64,000 nucleotides of DNA from Bradyrhizobium retamae (GTDB taxonomy: Bacteria > Pseudomonadota > Alphaproteobacteria > Rhizobiales > Xanthobacteraceae): contig NZ_LLYA01000181.1 in assembly GCF_001440415.1 (NCBI RefSeq), positions 124,001 through 188,000 of the forward strand, read 5' to 3'. Positions 53,475 to 63,551 of this stretch are shown here, in pieces. Numbering within the stretch: position 1 is the first letter of the stretch; the number at the start of each line of letters is the position of its first letter. A program made the translations under genes and the position numbers. The notes beneath the pieces were generated by a model. The model was not told the origin of the DNA. It did not search any database and was given only the letters and a program-made list of their open reading frames with translations.

Positions 53475-55970
53475 CTACTGAAGGCCGCTGGTGCCGGACG
53501 ACGAGGACGAATTCGCAATGGTCCGTAGGCCGATCTGCACCATGAAAGCGTGATTGAGCACCGGCGGCGTCGTCCCGACGGAGTAGCTATAGGACGTGAC
53601 GTAGTTGGCGGCCAGCACGAAGCAGTCATCCACATAGCCGGCGCCGATGATGTACTGGTTCAGCTTGTTGGCTTCAAGATCCCAGCGAGCGGCTCCCGAA
53701 ACCACCCAGTTCGAGGCCAGCTTGATGGATGCGCTGCCGAGCAGGCCTTCGCGCCGGGTCAGATACCCGAGTTCCGGCTGGGCGGCATAGTTGCCGTACA
53801 TCATGCTGACCGACCAGCGGTCGAACGAGGCGCGTCCTTCGGCTTCGAAGCGATTGACGTTCATCGTCGCTTCATCCATGCGCGAGCGCACGCTGAACGT
53901 ATAGGTCCGGTTCGGCGAATAGTTGACGCGGGCGACGTAGTCGGAGCGGGTGTTCTGCAGGCCGGATTCTAGGCCGGTGTTAGTCGGGTCCTGCACCGCA
54001 TACGAATTCAGGCCGAACAACTGGTAGGATTGGCCGAACAGCACATTGACGCTGCCGCCGCGGTCGAACTGCGTGGTCGCCTGCACGCCGACATTGGCGC
54101 GGCCGCCGCCCTCGACGCGGTCGTAGCCGGAGAACTTGTCGATCGCGAACAGGTTGCTGGCGTCGAACACCATGCTCTGCGCGTCTTCGTTCGGCAGCCG
54201 GCCGGCGAAGGTCTCGTTCGGACGAGCGATGATCTGCGCAATCGGCTCGATCGTGGTGGTGCCCCACGGCTGAACGTTGATGAAGGGGTAGCGATATTCG
54301 AGGCCGACCGTCGGCATCAGCCGGACCGCCTGCGTGTCGCCCACGGGCAGGAAGTTCGAAACGCCCGGCTGGTTCGAGATCGAGGCGTTGATGGCGTCTG
54401 CGCGCAGGATTGCAAAAGGTGTCCAGATCTGACCGATCGGATCGGTGTACGAGCGCCGCCACTGCGCTTCGGCCGTCAGCCGCGTGTAGGTGCCGGGCAT
54501 GCCGCGCAGCAGGCACTGCGAGGGAATCCGGGCCAGCGGATCGGCCGATGCGGTGAGGCACAGGCCGTTGGTGTTTGCCAGCGTCGTGATCGGGTCGAAC
54601 GCCGCGGTCGTGCGCGACAGGCTGGTGAAGTTCGTCTTGTAGCTGACCTCACCGCCGAGGATCGGGTGGTTGATCACGTTGGAATAGTCGACGACCGGAT
54701 GGATCACCGGCACCTTGTCTTGGTTTCCGGAGAAGGAGAGGTAATGGATGGTGCGCGCATCGAAGAAGCTGCGATTGCCAACACCGGTCAGATAGAGCTG
54801 CGAAATCGCTTCCGTCGGCAGGGTCAGGAACGAGCCCAGCGGATCCCTGTATTGGGCCAGCCGGTAGTCAGAGAAGAAGTAGTAGTCCGACAGCAGCACG
54901 CCGTCCCAACCCCAGACCCATTTGTCGTTGATGGCGAACTGGCCCTTGGTGTCGACGCCGCCGCGGAAGTCACGATCGCCGGGCTGACCGGCGAACGCGC
55001 CGGGATCGAGCTGATTGATGCCGTAGGCGCGGATCTGATACGAGCCGTTGATCAGGCGCTGGCGGAATTCACCCTGGAACAGCACGCCTTGCCGCGTCGT
55101 GAAGCGCGGATTGAACGTCGCGTCATAGTCCGGCGCGATCGCCCAGTAGAACGGGGTCTCGACAGCGTAGCCATAGGTCGAGTTGCTGCTGTAGGCGGGC
55201 ATCAGGAAGCCCGTCTTGCGCTTGACGGTCGGATCGGGCGTCGAAAAATACGGCAGATACGCCATCGGCACGCCGAAGAATTCGAGCTGCGCATTCTCGA
55301 AGTACAGCATCTTGTCGGTCTGGTCGTGGATGATGCGCGCACCCTTGACCTGCCATAGCGGCGGCTTCTTCGGATTGTCCTTGCACGGCGCGCAGGCGGT
55401 ATAGACGCCGTTTTCGAACACCGTGTAATTGCCGGCGGAACGGTCGGCGCGCGTCGCCGCCATGCGCGTATCGTCAGCCGTATCGACGCGCAGCGAATCG
55501 ACGAAACCGTCACGGTAGTCGTCGCTCAGATCCATGATGTTGGCGTAAGTGACTTTGCCTTCCGCATCCGTCAGGCGGATGTTGCCTTCTGCATGCAGCC
55601 GCTTGGTCTTCTGGTCGTAGATGACCTTGTCGGCCTCCACGCTGGTGCCGTTGTAGAACATCTGCACGTTGCCGACCGCCGACACGCGCTGGTTGTTATA
55701 GTCGTAGTCTACCTCGACGGCTTGCACGAGCATCCTGCCGTCGTTGTTGGCAGGGCGTGGCGGCGGCTTCGGCGGACGCGGATTGTAGGTGAAGCTCTGC
55801 GCCGCGGCGGGGCCCGTCAGGACAAGCTCAATCGTGCCGCCGAAAACCAGTCCGGCAAGTAGGGCAAACATAGGTACGCCAACGGCGGCCAAGCGGGCTC
55901 GATAGCGGCGCACGGTGGTGCGCCGCCTGAACGCAGGCGACCTCAACTGGCGGGCGGCGACAACGGCCAC
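53475..55970 (-). CDS. lptD: LPS-assembly outer-membrane protein LptD
   Basis: LptD forms the outer-membrane beta-barrel that inserts LPS. The preferred GTG start at 55970 gives 831 residues. AGGAGG lies 7 nt upstream at 55978-55983, within the end of lptG, and the lptG stop overlaps the start (TAGTG). The frame is open to 56036, but that region lacks a comparable site. An LptA-like OstA domain follows a signal or anchor region, then a large barrel domain ends at the C-terminus. Few cysteines are visible, as in other alphaproteobacteria. Confidence 0.93.
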   Translation of the reverse strand: MAVVAARQLRSPAFRRRTTVRRYRARLAAVGVPMFALLAGLVFGGTIELVLTGPAAAQSFTYNPRPPKPPPRPANNDGRMLVQAVEVDYDYNNQRVSAVGNVQMFYNGTSVEADKVIYDQKTKRLHAEGNIRLTDAEGKVTYANIMDLSDDYRDGFVDSLRVDTADDTRMAATRADRSAGNYTVFENGVYTACAPCKDNPKKPPLWQVKGARIIHDQTDKMLYFENAQLEFFGVPMAYLPYFSTPDPTVKRKTGFLMPAYSSNSTYGYAVETPFYWAIAPDYDATFNPRFTTRQGVLFQGEFRQRLINGSYQIRAYGINQLDPGAFAGQPGDRDFRGGVDTKGQFAINDKWVWGWDGVLLSDYYFFSDYRLAQYRDPLGSFLTLPTEAISQLYLTGVGNRSFFDARTIHYLSFSGNQDKVPVIHPVVDYSNVINHPILGGEVSYKTNFTSLSRTTAAFDPITTLANTNGLCLTASADPLARIPSQCLLRGMPGTYTRLTAEAQWRRSYTDPIGQIWTPFAILRADAINASISNQPGVSNFLPVGDTQAVRLMPTVGLEYRYPFINVQPWGTTTIEPIAQIIARPNETFAGRLPNEDAQSMVFDASNLFAIDKFSGYDRVEGGGRANVGVQATTQFDRGGSVNVLFGQSYQLFGLNSYAVQDPTNTGLESGLQNTRSDYVARVNYSPNRTYTFSVRSRMDEATMNVNRFEAEGRASFDRWSVSMMYGNYAAQPELGYLTRREGLLGSASIKLASNWVVSGAARWDLEANKLNQYIIGAGYVDDCFVLAANYVTSYSYSVGTTPPVLNHAFMVQIGLRTIANSSSSSGTSGLQ

Positions 55971-57067
55971 TACCCGTCCTCCTGGTACAGCAAGGCTAAG
56001 AAGCCGGTGAGGCCGCCCACACAGACAGGCAACCACGCCGCAGCGATGGGATGCATCAACTCAGCCTTGCTCAAATCCTCAGTAACTTTCGATAGAACGT
56101 AGAGCAGAAACCCTGCGCCCACGCCACTTAAAACCATCTTTTGCACGCCGCCCATCCGGAAGAAGCGAAGGCTGACAGAAGCCGCCAACATCACCATTGC
56201 AGCCAGCAAAAATGGCTGTGCGATGAGCTTATGATACTGCAGACGGTAGCCCGCGGTCGCGAAGCCGGAGCTTTCGGACGAGCGGATATAGCCGGGAAGT
56301 TGCCAAAAAGACACGGTTTCCGGGGTCGAGAAACTGTTGCGAACCTGGGCCGGGGTCAGGGTCGTTGAGAGGTAATAGGTCTCCTGATCAACCGGAGGTT
56401 TATCCAGGGAGTATCTGCGTACCGATCTGAAGGCCCAGCGGCCCTCTTCGAGGGAAGCTTCGCGCGCCTCGATTCGCTCCTTGAACTGGAGATCGGTATC
56501 GAATCGGAACACGGTCAGGCCCGTCAGCCGGACACCCTGCTGCTCACTGCGGGCCGCATTGATGATCGACTGGCCGTCGCTGTTGATCTGGTTGAGCCAG
56601 AAGCCGGATGCATCCTGAATGCCGCCGCCGGGCGCCGAGCCGAACAGTTCGGCTTCCATCCGCTTGGACAGTTCGCGCAGGTTCGCCGACATCGGGTTGT
56701 AGGCAACCGTCGCCAGGGTGCCGAGAATGATCGAGCTTGCCAGCGCCGGCGAAATGAACTGCCAGGCGGATACGCCGGCAGCACGCGCCACCACCAGCTC
56801 CAGCCGCCGCGACAGCGCGAGATAGCAGGTCATCGCGCCGATCAGCACACAGAACGGCATCAGCTTTTCGAGCAGTTGCGGTACCCGGTACAGCGACGTC
56901 TGCGCCACCGTTATCGCCGATGCCGATATCAGCCCGGAGGTCTTGCGGACCATTTCGATGTAATCGACCAGCACGAGCAGCACGAAAATGCTCGCAAACA
57001 CGCCCACCGCCGAGATCAGGAAGCGGCCGGCAAAATATCGCCCGAGCGTGTTGGTCATCATGCTCAT
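55970..57067 (-). CDS. lptG: LPS export ABC transporter permease LptG
   Basis: This 365-residue inner-membrane protein has an N-terminal helix (T-N-T-L-G-R-Y-F-A-G-R-F), six predicted transmembrane helices and a periplasmic domain. With LptF and LptB it extracts LPS from the inner membrane. Its ATG at 57067 overlaps the lptF stop (ATGA). The frame is open upstream but only into lptF in another frame. It overlaps lptD by 1 nt. Confidence 0.95.
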   Translation of the reverse strand: MSMMTNTLGRYFAGRFLISAVGVFASIFVLLVLVDYIEMVRKTSGLISASAITVAQTSLYRVPQLLEKLMPFCVLIGAMTCYLALSRRLELVVARAAGVSAWQFISPALASSIILGTLATVAYNPMSANLRELSKRMEAELFGSAPGGGIQDASGFWLNQINSDGQSIINAARSEQQGVRLTGLTVFRFDTDLQFKERIEAREASLEEGRWAFRSVRRYSLDKPPVDQETYYLSTTLTPAQVRNSFSTPETVSFWQLPGYIRSSESSGFATAGYRLQYHKLIAQPFLLAAMVMLAASVSLRFFRMGGVQKMVLSGVGAGFLLYVLSKVTEDLSKAELMHPIAAAWLPVCVGGLTGFLALLYQEDG

Positions 57068-58233
57068 GCGGTGGCGGGCCGTCCAAAGAGCCGAGCGAGG
57101 CGTGCGTTCGACCTGTTGATGGCCTCCATCAGCGCGGCCGGCGGCTCCACCACGATGCCGCCGATGATCATCCACAGCCCGACGGCGATCGCGCCGAACA
57201 GCATCGAATACTGCACGAGAGCCATGCTTGGCGTCTTCACCGTCATTACCGAGCAGGCGAATCCCGCCATGCGCAGGCCAAACACCGCCACAATGGAGCC
57301 GCCGATCGAGAAATTGCGGCTCTGGCGCGTGGTGCGCGGCGTGCCGAGGAACGCAAAGGTCAGCACTGCGAAGGCGAAGGGATAGACCGGCGCCAGGAAA
57401 CGGTCATGCAGCTCGGCGTGAAACTGTCCGGACAATTGCTTGAAAACCGGATCGTTCTCCGAGGGCGAGATCAGCTCCCAGAGATAGCGTTCGCGAATCC
57501 CCAGTGCGACGTCGCGGCCGCGATTGGAAAATTTCGACATGTCGAAAGCGTAACGAACGAACGCCACAAAGGCCGGATCGCGCTTTCCCGCCTCGAAACG
57601 TTCGAGATTGCCGTCCTCCAGCACCAGATAGGAGCCGTTCTCGTTCTTCAGCACCGTGCCGTGGTCGGCGATGATGGTGACGCGCTCCTTGGGATCGCGG
57701 CGGTCGTCGACGAAAATGCCGGCGAGCACGCCGCCCGGCTGGCGTTCGCGGATCCGAATCGTCAGGTTCTGGTCGAGCTGGGCGAAGCGGCCGGGCTGCA
57801 GGATATTGGTCAGCACGTCGGCCGTGATTTCGGCATCCCATTGCTTGATCCGGCGCATGCCGTCGGGGGCGAGATAGGAGCCGATGAAGGCAACCATCAG
57901 CGCCACCACGCAGGTGGCATAGAAAAATGGGCGGAACAGCCGGAAAGGCGAGAAGCCGGCGGCGTTCATCACGATGATTTCAGAATCGGTGGCGAGCTTG
58001 TTCAGCGTGTGGGAGATCGCGATCATCAACGCGATCGGGGCGATGATCAAAACCAGCGCCGGAATCACCAGGCTGGTGATGCCGAGAAAGGTGATGATGG
58101 TCTGGCCCTGGCTGGTCATCAGGTCGATGCCGCGCAACGCCTGCGTAATCCAGATCACGCCGGTGAGGCTGACCAGGACCAGCGCAAACGACGCGAGCGT
58201 CGTGCGGAAAATGTACCTGTCGATCGACCCCAT
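57064..58233 (-). CDS. lptF: LPS export ABC transporter permease LptF
   Basis: This 389-residue inner-membrane protein starts M-G-S-I-D-R-Y-I-F-R-T-T-L-A, as usual for LptF. It has six predicted helices with a periplasmic jellyroll-like domain. It pairs with LptG. The frame stays open to 58320, but the extra N-terminus is unlike the family. First gene of the lptF-lptG-lptD-surA-pdxA set. Confidence 0.95.
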   Translation of the reverse strand: MGSIDRYIFRTTLASFALVLVSLTGVIWITQALRGIDLMTSQGQTIITFLGITSLVIPALVLIIAPIALMIAISHTLNKLATDSEIIVMNAAGFSPFRLFRPFFYATCVVALMVAFIGSYLAPDGMRRIKQWDAEITADVLTNILQPGRFAQLDQNLTIRIRERQPGGVLAGIFVDDRRDPKERVTIIADHGTVLKNENGSYLVLEDGNLERFEAGKRDPAFVAFVRYAFDMSKFSNRGRDVALGIRERYLWELISPSENDPVFKQLSGQFHAELHDRFLAPVYPFAFAVLTFAFLGTPRTTRQSRNFSIGGSIVAVFGLRMAGFACSVMTVKTPSMALVQYSMLFGAIAVGLWMIIGGIVVEPPAALMEAINRSNARLARLFGRPATA

Positions 58234-58581
58234 CGCTACCGCACGATCCCACTCTTGCACGCCCAAAGGGCAGCTTCCGACCAATCCCTGTTTGAGGGTT
58301 CCCCATGGTCGGGCCGCCAATCGTCAGCCATCTACATTCTCACTACCATCCCTTTGATCCGTCAACAAAATGGCCGGGCCGTGGCGCCCCCTCGATACGG
58401 TTAAGAATTCATCTCATGTGGCGTTCCAGCCACTGCGGCGCTTGGCAGTGGTGCGGCAGACAGGCCATAGTGCCGAAAACATCAGGTCCTGAACGATTTG
58501 GGCCGTTACCGAAGAGAACATTCCATAATGCGGACCGATTCCGGCCGCGCAAGACAGCCCTGAATTCTGGAGGATTTACCT
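58234..58581. other. divergent intergenic region lptF/pepA
   Basis: About 350 bp with no credible gene; it must hold the promoters for both the lptF operon and pepA. No clear promoter or operator motif was recognised. Confidence 0.5.
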
Positions 58582-60084
58582 ATGACCGACGCCGTCAAGG
58601 TCGGCTTTGTCGCTTTTTCCGCTGTCCCCCGCGCCGTTCTCGTGGTGTTTTGCGACGAGGCATTGAAGTTCGGAGAGGTGACGCGGAAGGCGCTGGGGAA
58701 GGCGGCCGATACGGTCAAGCGGGCGGCGGCGGCCAATCAGTTCAAGGGCAAGAGCGGATCGACGCTCGACATTCCGGCGCCGGATGGAATCAAGGCAGAG
58801 CGCCTGATCGTTGTCGGTGTCGGCAAGACGGCGGATATCAAGGAGAAGGATTTTCTCAAGTTCGGCGGGGTGACGGCGGGCCAGCTCAACACCGCCAGCA
58901 CAGCGGTCACCGTGATCGCCGAATTGCCGGAGGGGGCGATGCAGCCCGATTCGGTCGCCGCGATCGCGTCGGGCATTCGGTTGCGCGCCTATAAGTTCGA
59001 TCGTTACAAGACCAAGAAGAAGGACGGCGAGAACGGTGCGCTGCGCGCCGACGTTTCGATTGCCGTTGACGATGTCGCCGCCGCGCGAAAGGCGCTTGCG
59101 CCCGCGTCCCATGTCGTCGACGGCGTGATCATTGCGCGCGAACTCGTCAACGAGCCGCCGAACGTACTCTACCCCGTGGAATTCGCGCGCCGTGCGAGCC
59201 AGCTCAAGAAGCTTGGTGTCGATGTCGAAGTGCTCGACGTCAAGGCGATGAAGAAGCTCGGCATGGGCGCCTTGCTCGGCGTCGCACAGGGCTCGGCCCA
59301 GCCCGGCCGCACCGTGATCATGCGCTGGAACGGCGGCAAGAAGGGCGATCAGCCCGTTGCTTTCGTCGGCAAGGGCGTCTGCTTCGATACCGGCGGCATC
59401 TCCATCAAGGGCGCCGCCAGCATGGAGGACATGAAGGGCGACATGGGAGGCGCGGCCTGCGTGGTCGGGCTGATGCATGCGCTCGCGGCGCGCAAAGCGA
59501 AGGTCAACGCGGTCGGTGCCATCGGCCTCGTCGAGAACATGCCCGACGGTAACGCCCAGCGTCCCGGCGATATCGTCACCTCGATGTCGGGGCAGACCAT
59601 CGAAATCATCAACACTGATGCCGAAGGCCGACTCGTGCTGGCCGACGTGCTCTGGCACGTGGCGAAGAAGTTCAAACCCAAATTCATGGTCGATCTCGCA
59701 ACGCTCACCGGCGCGATCATGGTCGCGCTCGGAACCGAGTATTCCGGCATGTTTTCCAACAATGACGAACTGGCTGATAGGCTGAGCAAGATCGGAAATG
59801 AAACCGGCGAGCGGGTCTGGCGCATGCCGCTCGGTCCTGAATACGACAAGCTGATCGATTCGCAGTTTGCCGACATGAAGAACACCGGCGGGCGCCACGG
59901 CGGCTCGATCACCGCCGCACAGTTCCTGCAGCGATTCGTCGACAACACGCCGTGGGCGCATCTCGACGTTGCGGGGACCGCGATGGGCGCGCCGAAAACC
60001 GACATCAACCACAGTTGGGGATCCGGCTACGGCGTTCGTCTGCTGGACCGGCTGGTCGCGGAATATTACGAAGCCACCAAATAG
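58582..60084 (+). CDS. pepA: leucyl aminopeptidase
   Basis: This 500-residue M17 peptidase removes N-terminal amino acids in the cytoplasm. N-T-D-A-E-G-R-L at 344-351 is the family metal-binding signature, with G-K-G-V-C-F-D-T-G-G-I before it. GGAGGATTTACC precedes the ATG. It lies 14 bp before holC, matching the common pepA-holC pairing. Confidence 0.97.
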   Translation: MTDAVKVGFVAFSAVPRAVLVVFCDEALKFGEVTRKALGKAADTVKRAAAANQFKGKSGSTLDIPAPDGIKAERLIVVGVGKTADIKEKDFLKFGGVTAGQLNTASTAVTVIAELPEGAMQPDSVAAIASGIRLRAYKFDRYKTKKKDGENGALRADVSIAVDDVAAARKALAPASHVVDGVIIARELVNEPPNVLYPVEFARRASQLKKLGVDVEVLDVKAMKKLGMGALLGVAQGSAQPGRTVIMRWNGGKKGDQPVAFVGKGVCFDTGGISIKGAASMEDMKGDMGGAACVVGLMHALAARKAKVNAVGAIGLVENMPDGNAQRPGDIVTSMSGQTIEIINTDAEGRLVLADVLWHVAKKFKPKFMVDLATLTGAIMVALGTEYSGMFSNNDELADRLSKIGNETGERVWRMPLGPEYDKLIDSQFADMKNTGGRHGGSITAAQFLQRFVDNTPWAHLDVAGTAMGAPKTDINHSWGSGYGVRLLDRLVAEYYEATK

Positions 60085-60098
60085 TTCGGTTGCAGGCG

Positions 60099-60551
60099 AT
60101 GACGGAAGTCCTGTTCTACCATTTGCAGGCCATGTCGCTCGAAAGCGTATTGCCGCCGCTGTTGGAAAAATCGCTCGAGCGCGGCTGGCGCGTGGTCGTG
60201 CAATCGACTTCGCCGGAGCGGACCGAGGCGCTCGATGCGCATTTGTGGACCTACAGCGACGATTCGTTCCTGCCGCATGCCACATGGCGCGCCGGCGATG
60301 CCCAGGACCAGCCCATCATTCTCTCGATCGAGGAGAGCAATCCGAACGGGGCCAATGTCAGGTTCCTGATCGACAACGCGGCGTTGCCGGCCGACTGCGA
60401 CAGCTACGAGCGGGTGGTGCTGGTCTTCAACGGTGACGATGCCGATGCGCTGACGGCTGCGCGTGGGGCCTGGGCCGATTGCAAGGCGCGGGGATTCGAG
60501 GTGACCTACTGGCAGGCCGACGAGCGGGGCCGGTGGCAGCGGCGGCAATAG
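60099..60551 (+). CDS. holC: DNA polymerase III subunit chi
   Basis: This 150-residue protein matches HolC (F-Y-H-L near the start, R-G-W-R-V-V-V-Q). Chi links the clamp loader to SSB on lagging-strand DNA. It has an upstream overlapping frame within pepA, but the ATG at 60099 with GCAGGCG before it fits the family length. It follows pepA by 14 bp. Confidence 0.93.
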   Translation: MTEVLFYHLQAMSLESVLPPLLEKSLERGWRVVVQSTSPERTEALDAHLWTYSDDSFLPHATWRAGDAQDQPIILSIEESNPNGANVRFLIDNAALPADCDSYERVVLVFNGDDADALTAARGAWADCKARGFEVTYWQADERGRWQRRQ

Positions 60552-60674
60552 CGATCCACAGGAATTAATGATAATCAGCGGTTTCTGCGCTGGACCTTGC
60601 GGGTAGCCATGGTCGTGCCGCAAAGTGATGGTCGGACAAATGGTTACAGTAAGGGTGGGGGCCTGGGGTTTAGC

Positions 60675-61208
60675 GTGCGACGCGGAACAATTGATCGAAA
60701 GCCACTGCTGACGTTATTGCTGCTCGGACCTGCGCTTGCGGGCTGCTCGGGTACAGACCTGCTGTCGAAGGATGCGGACTGGTTTTCGCGGTCCGGACGC
60801 GTGTTCATCCGCAACGTCTCGATCGAAACGCCTCCGCTCACCCCGACCAAACCGGTCACGCCGGATGAACTCGTCAGTGCCGACGGCGCTTGTCCGGGCA
60901 TGGCGGGACCGGGCACCGACGCCAATGCGCTGGCGAATGGCGCTGCAGGTAACCCGCCTCCATCGACGACTGGAACGGTGGCGCTGGGCCATACCGAATG
61001 CGACGTCGTGCGCGGCATCGGTGCGCCCGACAATGTCAGCCTTTCCAACAACCCGCGCGGCGACCGCGTGGCGGTCGTCAACTATTCGCGCGGCCAGCGG
61101 GCCGGCATCTACACCTTCACCGCCGGACGCCTGACGTCAATCGAGCGTGCACCGGAGCCGGCGGCGCCGGCAAGAGGCGCAAAGCCGAAGAAGAAGCCGG
61201 CTGCGTAA
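60675..61208 (+). CDS. predicted lipoprotein
   Basis: From the GTG at 60675 the 177-residue product has a basic start and hydrophobic stretch ending L-A-G-C, a lipobox, so it is probably an outer-membrane lipoprotein. The central domain includes G-H-T-E-C-D-V-V-R-G-I-G-A-P, followed by a basic Lys/Pro-rich tail. I recall this type in Bradyrhizobium without a known function. An ATG at 60609 would bury the lipobox, so the GTG is preferred. Convergent with the ABC-F gene. Confidence 0.7.
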   Translation: MRRGTIDRKPLLTLLLLGPALAGCSGTDLLSKDADWFSRSGRVFIRNVSIETPPLTPTKPVTPDELVSADGACPGMAGPGTDANALANGAAGNPPPSTTGTVALGHTECDVVRGIGAPDNVSLSNNPRGDRVAVVNYSRGQRAGIYTFTAGRLTSIERAPEPAAPARGAKPKKKPAA

Positions 61209-61233
61209 ATTCGCCGACGACGATCCGTTTTAG

Positions 61234-63096
61234 CTAGCCTGCCGCTTCGTCAAATTCCGAACTGGCCTCCAGCCAATCTTCCTCGGCCCGCCGCAGCGCG
61301 CTTTCGGCACCGGCGCGCGCCTTGCTGAGCTGGGCGGCCTGCTTGGGATCGCGCGTGAACAGATCCGGCAGGGCAAGCGCAGCGTCGATCTTGGCGATGA
61401 TGCCGCTGATGCGCTCGATTTCGGCCTCGGCTTCGACGATCCGCTGCTTCAGCGGCGTTCGCCTTTCGCTCCTGGCGCGCTCGGGCTTCACGCTTTCCTT
61501 GACACGCTCGCTGCCGCGCTCGCGCTTATCCCCGATCGACAATACCATTCGCCTGTAATCGTCGAGGTCGCCGTCATAGGTTGTCACCGTCTGATTGGCG
61601 ACGACCCACAATTGATCGGCGCAGGATTCGATCAAATAGCGGTCGTGCGAGACCATGATGACGGCGCCGGGAAAATCGTTGATCGCTTCGGCCAGCGCCG
61701 CGCGGCTATCGATGTCGAGGTGGTTGGTCGGCTCGTCGAGGATGATCATGTTCGGGCCGAAGAAGGTGGCGAGCCCGAGCAACAGCCGCGCCTTCTCGCC
61801 GCCCGAAAGGCTCTTGACCAAGGTGTCGCCGGCCTTTCCGGAAAATCCGATCGCGCCGGTGCGCGCGCGCACCTTGGTTTCCGGCGCATCGGGCATCAGC
61901 CTGCGGACATGATCGTAGGGCGACGCATCAAGGTTGAGCTCGTCGACCTGATGCTGCGCGAAATAACCGACCGAGAGCTTTTCCGCCCGTGTGATCCGGC
62001 CGGAGAAGGGTTGCAGCTTGCCCGCCAATAGCTTGACCAGCGTCGACTTGCCATTGCCGTTGGAGCCGAGCAGGGCGATGCGGTCATCGGTGTCGATGCG
62101 CAGCGTGACGCGGCTGAGCACCGGCTTTTTCGGGTCGTAGCCGACCGAGACTTCGTCGACGGCGATGATCGGCGGCGACAGCATCTTCTCCGGCGTCGGG
62201 AACGTGATTTCGCGCACATCCTGGGTCACCAGCGCGGTAACCGGCTTCATCCGTTCCAGCATCTTGACGCGGGATTGCGCCTGTCGGGCTTTCGAGGCTT
62301 TTGCCTTGAAGCGATCGACGAAGGCCTGCAGCCGCTTGCGCTCGTCGGCCTGGCGCTTGGCGTGCTTGGCATCCAGCATTTCGCGCATGGCGCGCTGTTC
62401 CTCGAAGGAGGAATAGGTCCCCTTGTAGAGGGTCAGTTTGCCGCGATCGAGGTGCAGGATCTGGTCGACCGAGGTGTCGAGCAGGTCACGGTCGTGGCTG
62501 ATGACGATGACGGTGCGTGGATAGTTCGCAAGATGGTCTTCTAGCCACAGCGTTCCTTCGAGGTCGAGATAGTTGGTCGGTTCGTCCAACAGCAGCAAAT
62601 CCGGCGCCGAGAACAGCGTCGCCGCCAACGCCACCCGCATGCGCCAGCCCCCGGAGAATTCCGAGCACGGCCGCGCCTGGTCCGCGGCGGAAAATCCGAG
62701 GCCGCTCAGGATTGCCGCGGCGCGCGCCGGCGCGGAGTGCGCGTCGATGTCGACCAGCCGGGTCTGGATTTCGGCGATGCGATGCGGATTGGTGGCGGTT
62801 TCGGCCTCACGGAGCAGCGCGTCACGCTCCAGATCGGCCCTCAGTACGACATTGATGAGACTCTCCGGGCCGTCCGGCGCCTCCTGCGCCAGGCTGCCGA
62901 CGCGCCAGCGCGGCGGTAGCTTAATGCTGCCGGACTCGGTCGGCAGGTCGCCCCGGATCGCATGAAACAGCGTCGATTTGCCGACGCCGTTGCGCCCGAC
63001 GAAGCCGACGCGAGCACCGGGCACGATCTGCACCGTGCTGTTGTCGATCAGGAGCCGCCCGGCAATCCGGATCGAAATGTCTGTGATGGAAAGCAT
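61234..63096 (-). CDS. ABC-F family ATP-binding protein
   Basis: This 620-residue soluble protein has two ABC domains without membrane parts. Walker A motifs are G-R-N-G-V-G-K-S (34-41) and G-S-N-G-N-G-K-S in the second half; signatures are F-S-G-G-W and L-S-G-G-E-K. A charged linker (about 245-290) and a C-terminal coiled coil follow the usual Uup/EttA layout. Such proteins act on ribosomes. It is not obviously an antibiotic-protection type. Confidence 0.95.
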   Translation of the reverse strand: MLSITDISIRIAGRLLIDNSTVQIVPGARVGFVGRNGVGKSTLFHAIRGDLPTESGSIKLPPRWRVGSLAQEAPDGPESLINVVLRADLERDALLREAETATNPHRIAEIQTRLVDIDAHSAPARAAAILSGLGFSAADQARPCSEFSGGWRMRVALAATLFSAPDLLLLDEPTNYLDLEGTLWLEDHLANYPRTVIVISHDRDLLDTSVDQILHLDRGKLTLYKGTYSSFEEQRAMREMLDAKHAKRQADERKRLQAFVDRFKAKASKARQAQSRVKMLERMKPVTALVTQDVREITFPTPEKMLSPPIIAVDEVSVGYDPKKPVLSRVTLRIDTDDRIALLGSNGNGKSTLVKLLAGKLQPFSGRITRAEKLSVGYFAQHQVDELNLDASPYDHVRRLMPDAPETKVRARTGAIGFSGKAGDTLVKSLSGGEKARLLLGLATFFGPNMIILDEPTNHLDIDSRAALAEAINDFPGAVIMVSHDRYLIESCADQLWVVANQTVTTYDGDLDDYRRMVLSIGDKRERGSERVKESVKPERARSERRTPLKQRIVEAEAEIERISGIIAKIDAALALPDLFTRDPKQAAQLSKARAGAESALRRAEEDWLEASSEFDEAAG

Positions 63097-63165
63097 GCGG
63101 CGTTGTCACCGGAGCCGGTGTCAAACGCAACCCATTTATCGGTAAAATCAGCTATCCAGCGGCCC

Positions 63166-63339
63166 TCAATGCAGCTCGCTGTCGCGGCGGCGCAACTCGT
63201 CGACGAGTTCTCGTAGACGCGGTGGCAGTTCAGTTTCAGGACGGAAGTTTTGCTGAAGCCGTTCGCCGATGGCGTCGCAGATCGACACACATGTCCTATG
63301 ATCGAGTTGTTCGAAATCTCTGATGGTTCGGCCATCCAT
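63166..63339 (-). CDS. small hypothetical protein
   Basis: This 57-residue protein begins M-D-G-R-T-I-R-D-F-E and ends with a charged helix R-E-L-V-D-E-L-R-R-R-D. Its I-G-E-R-L-Q-Q ... P-P-R-L-R-E-L pattern resembles NepR anti-sigma helices slightly, but the match is too weak to assign. Similar short proteins are, from memory, common in bradyrhizobia. An upstream in-frame ATG at 63396 is less likely. Confidence 0.6.
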   Translation of the reverse strand: MDGRTIRDFEQLDHRTCVSICDAIGERLQQNFRPETELPPRLRELVDELRRRDSELH

Positions 63340-63498
63340 CGGCGGTCTCTTCGCGAGTTCCACCTCGCGGCGTTCGCAAGGCTTGGGTGATAACATTCAT
63401 GAAGGATCAAGTCACAACCGCGAAATTTGTTTCCCGTGCAGAGCCCCATGCCTTCGCGTGCAGGTGGTCGAATCGCGGCTGGCTGTTCGCTTCCGCAC

Positions 63499-63525
63499 AA
63501 AAAGCCCCGGCGCGGCGGCCGGGGC
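63499..63525 (-). terminator. rho-independent terminator
   Basis: On the minus strand an 8-bp GC-rich stem (GCCCCGGC / GCCGGGGC) with a 6-nt loop is followed by five T. It lies 27 bp past the stop of the His-rich gene and should end its transcript. Confidence 0.85.
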
Positions 63526-63551
63526 GTCAGTCAGGGAGAAGCTCAATCAGC

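Noticed and set aside
54030..55358. Plus-strand frame antisense to lptD
   Set aside because: Low-complexity shadow with no credible start or domain.
61234..63096. Antibiotic-resistance ABC-F protein
   Set aside because: Linker and tail match the housekeeping Uup/EttA type; no resistance context.
63166..63339. NepR anti-sigma factor
   Set aside because: The helix resembles NepR only slightly, and no PhyR or EcfG gene is adjacent.
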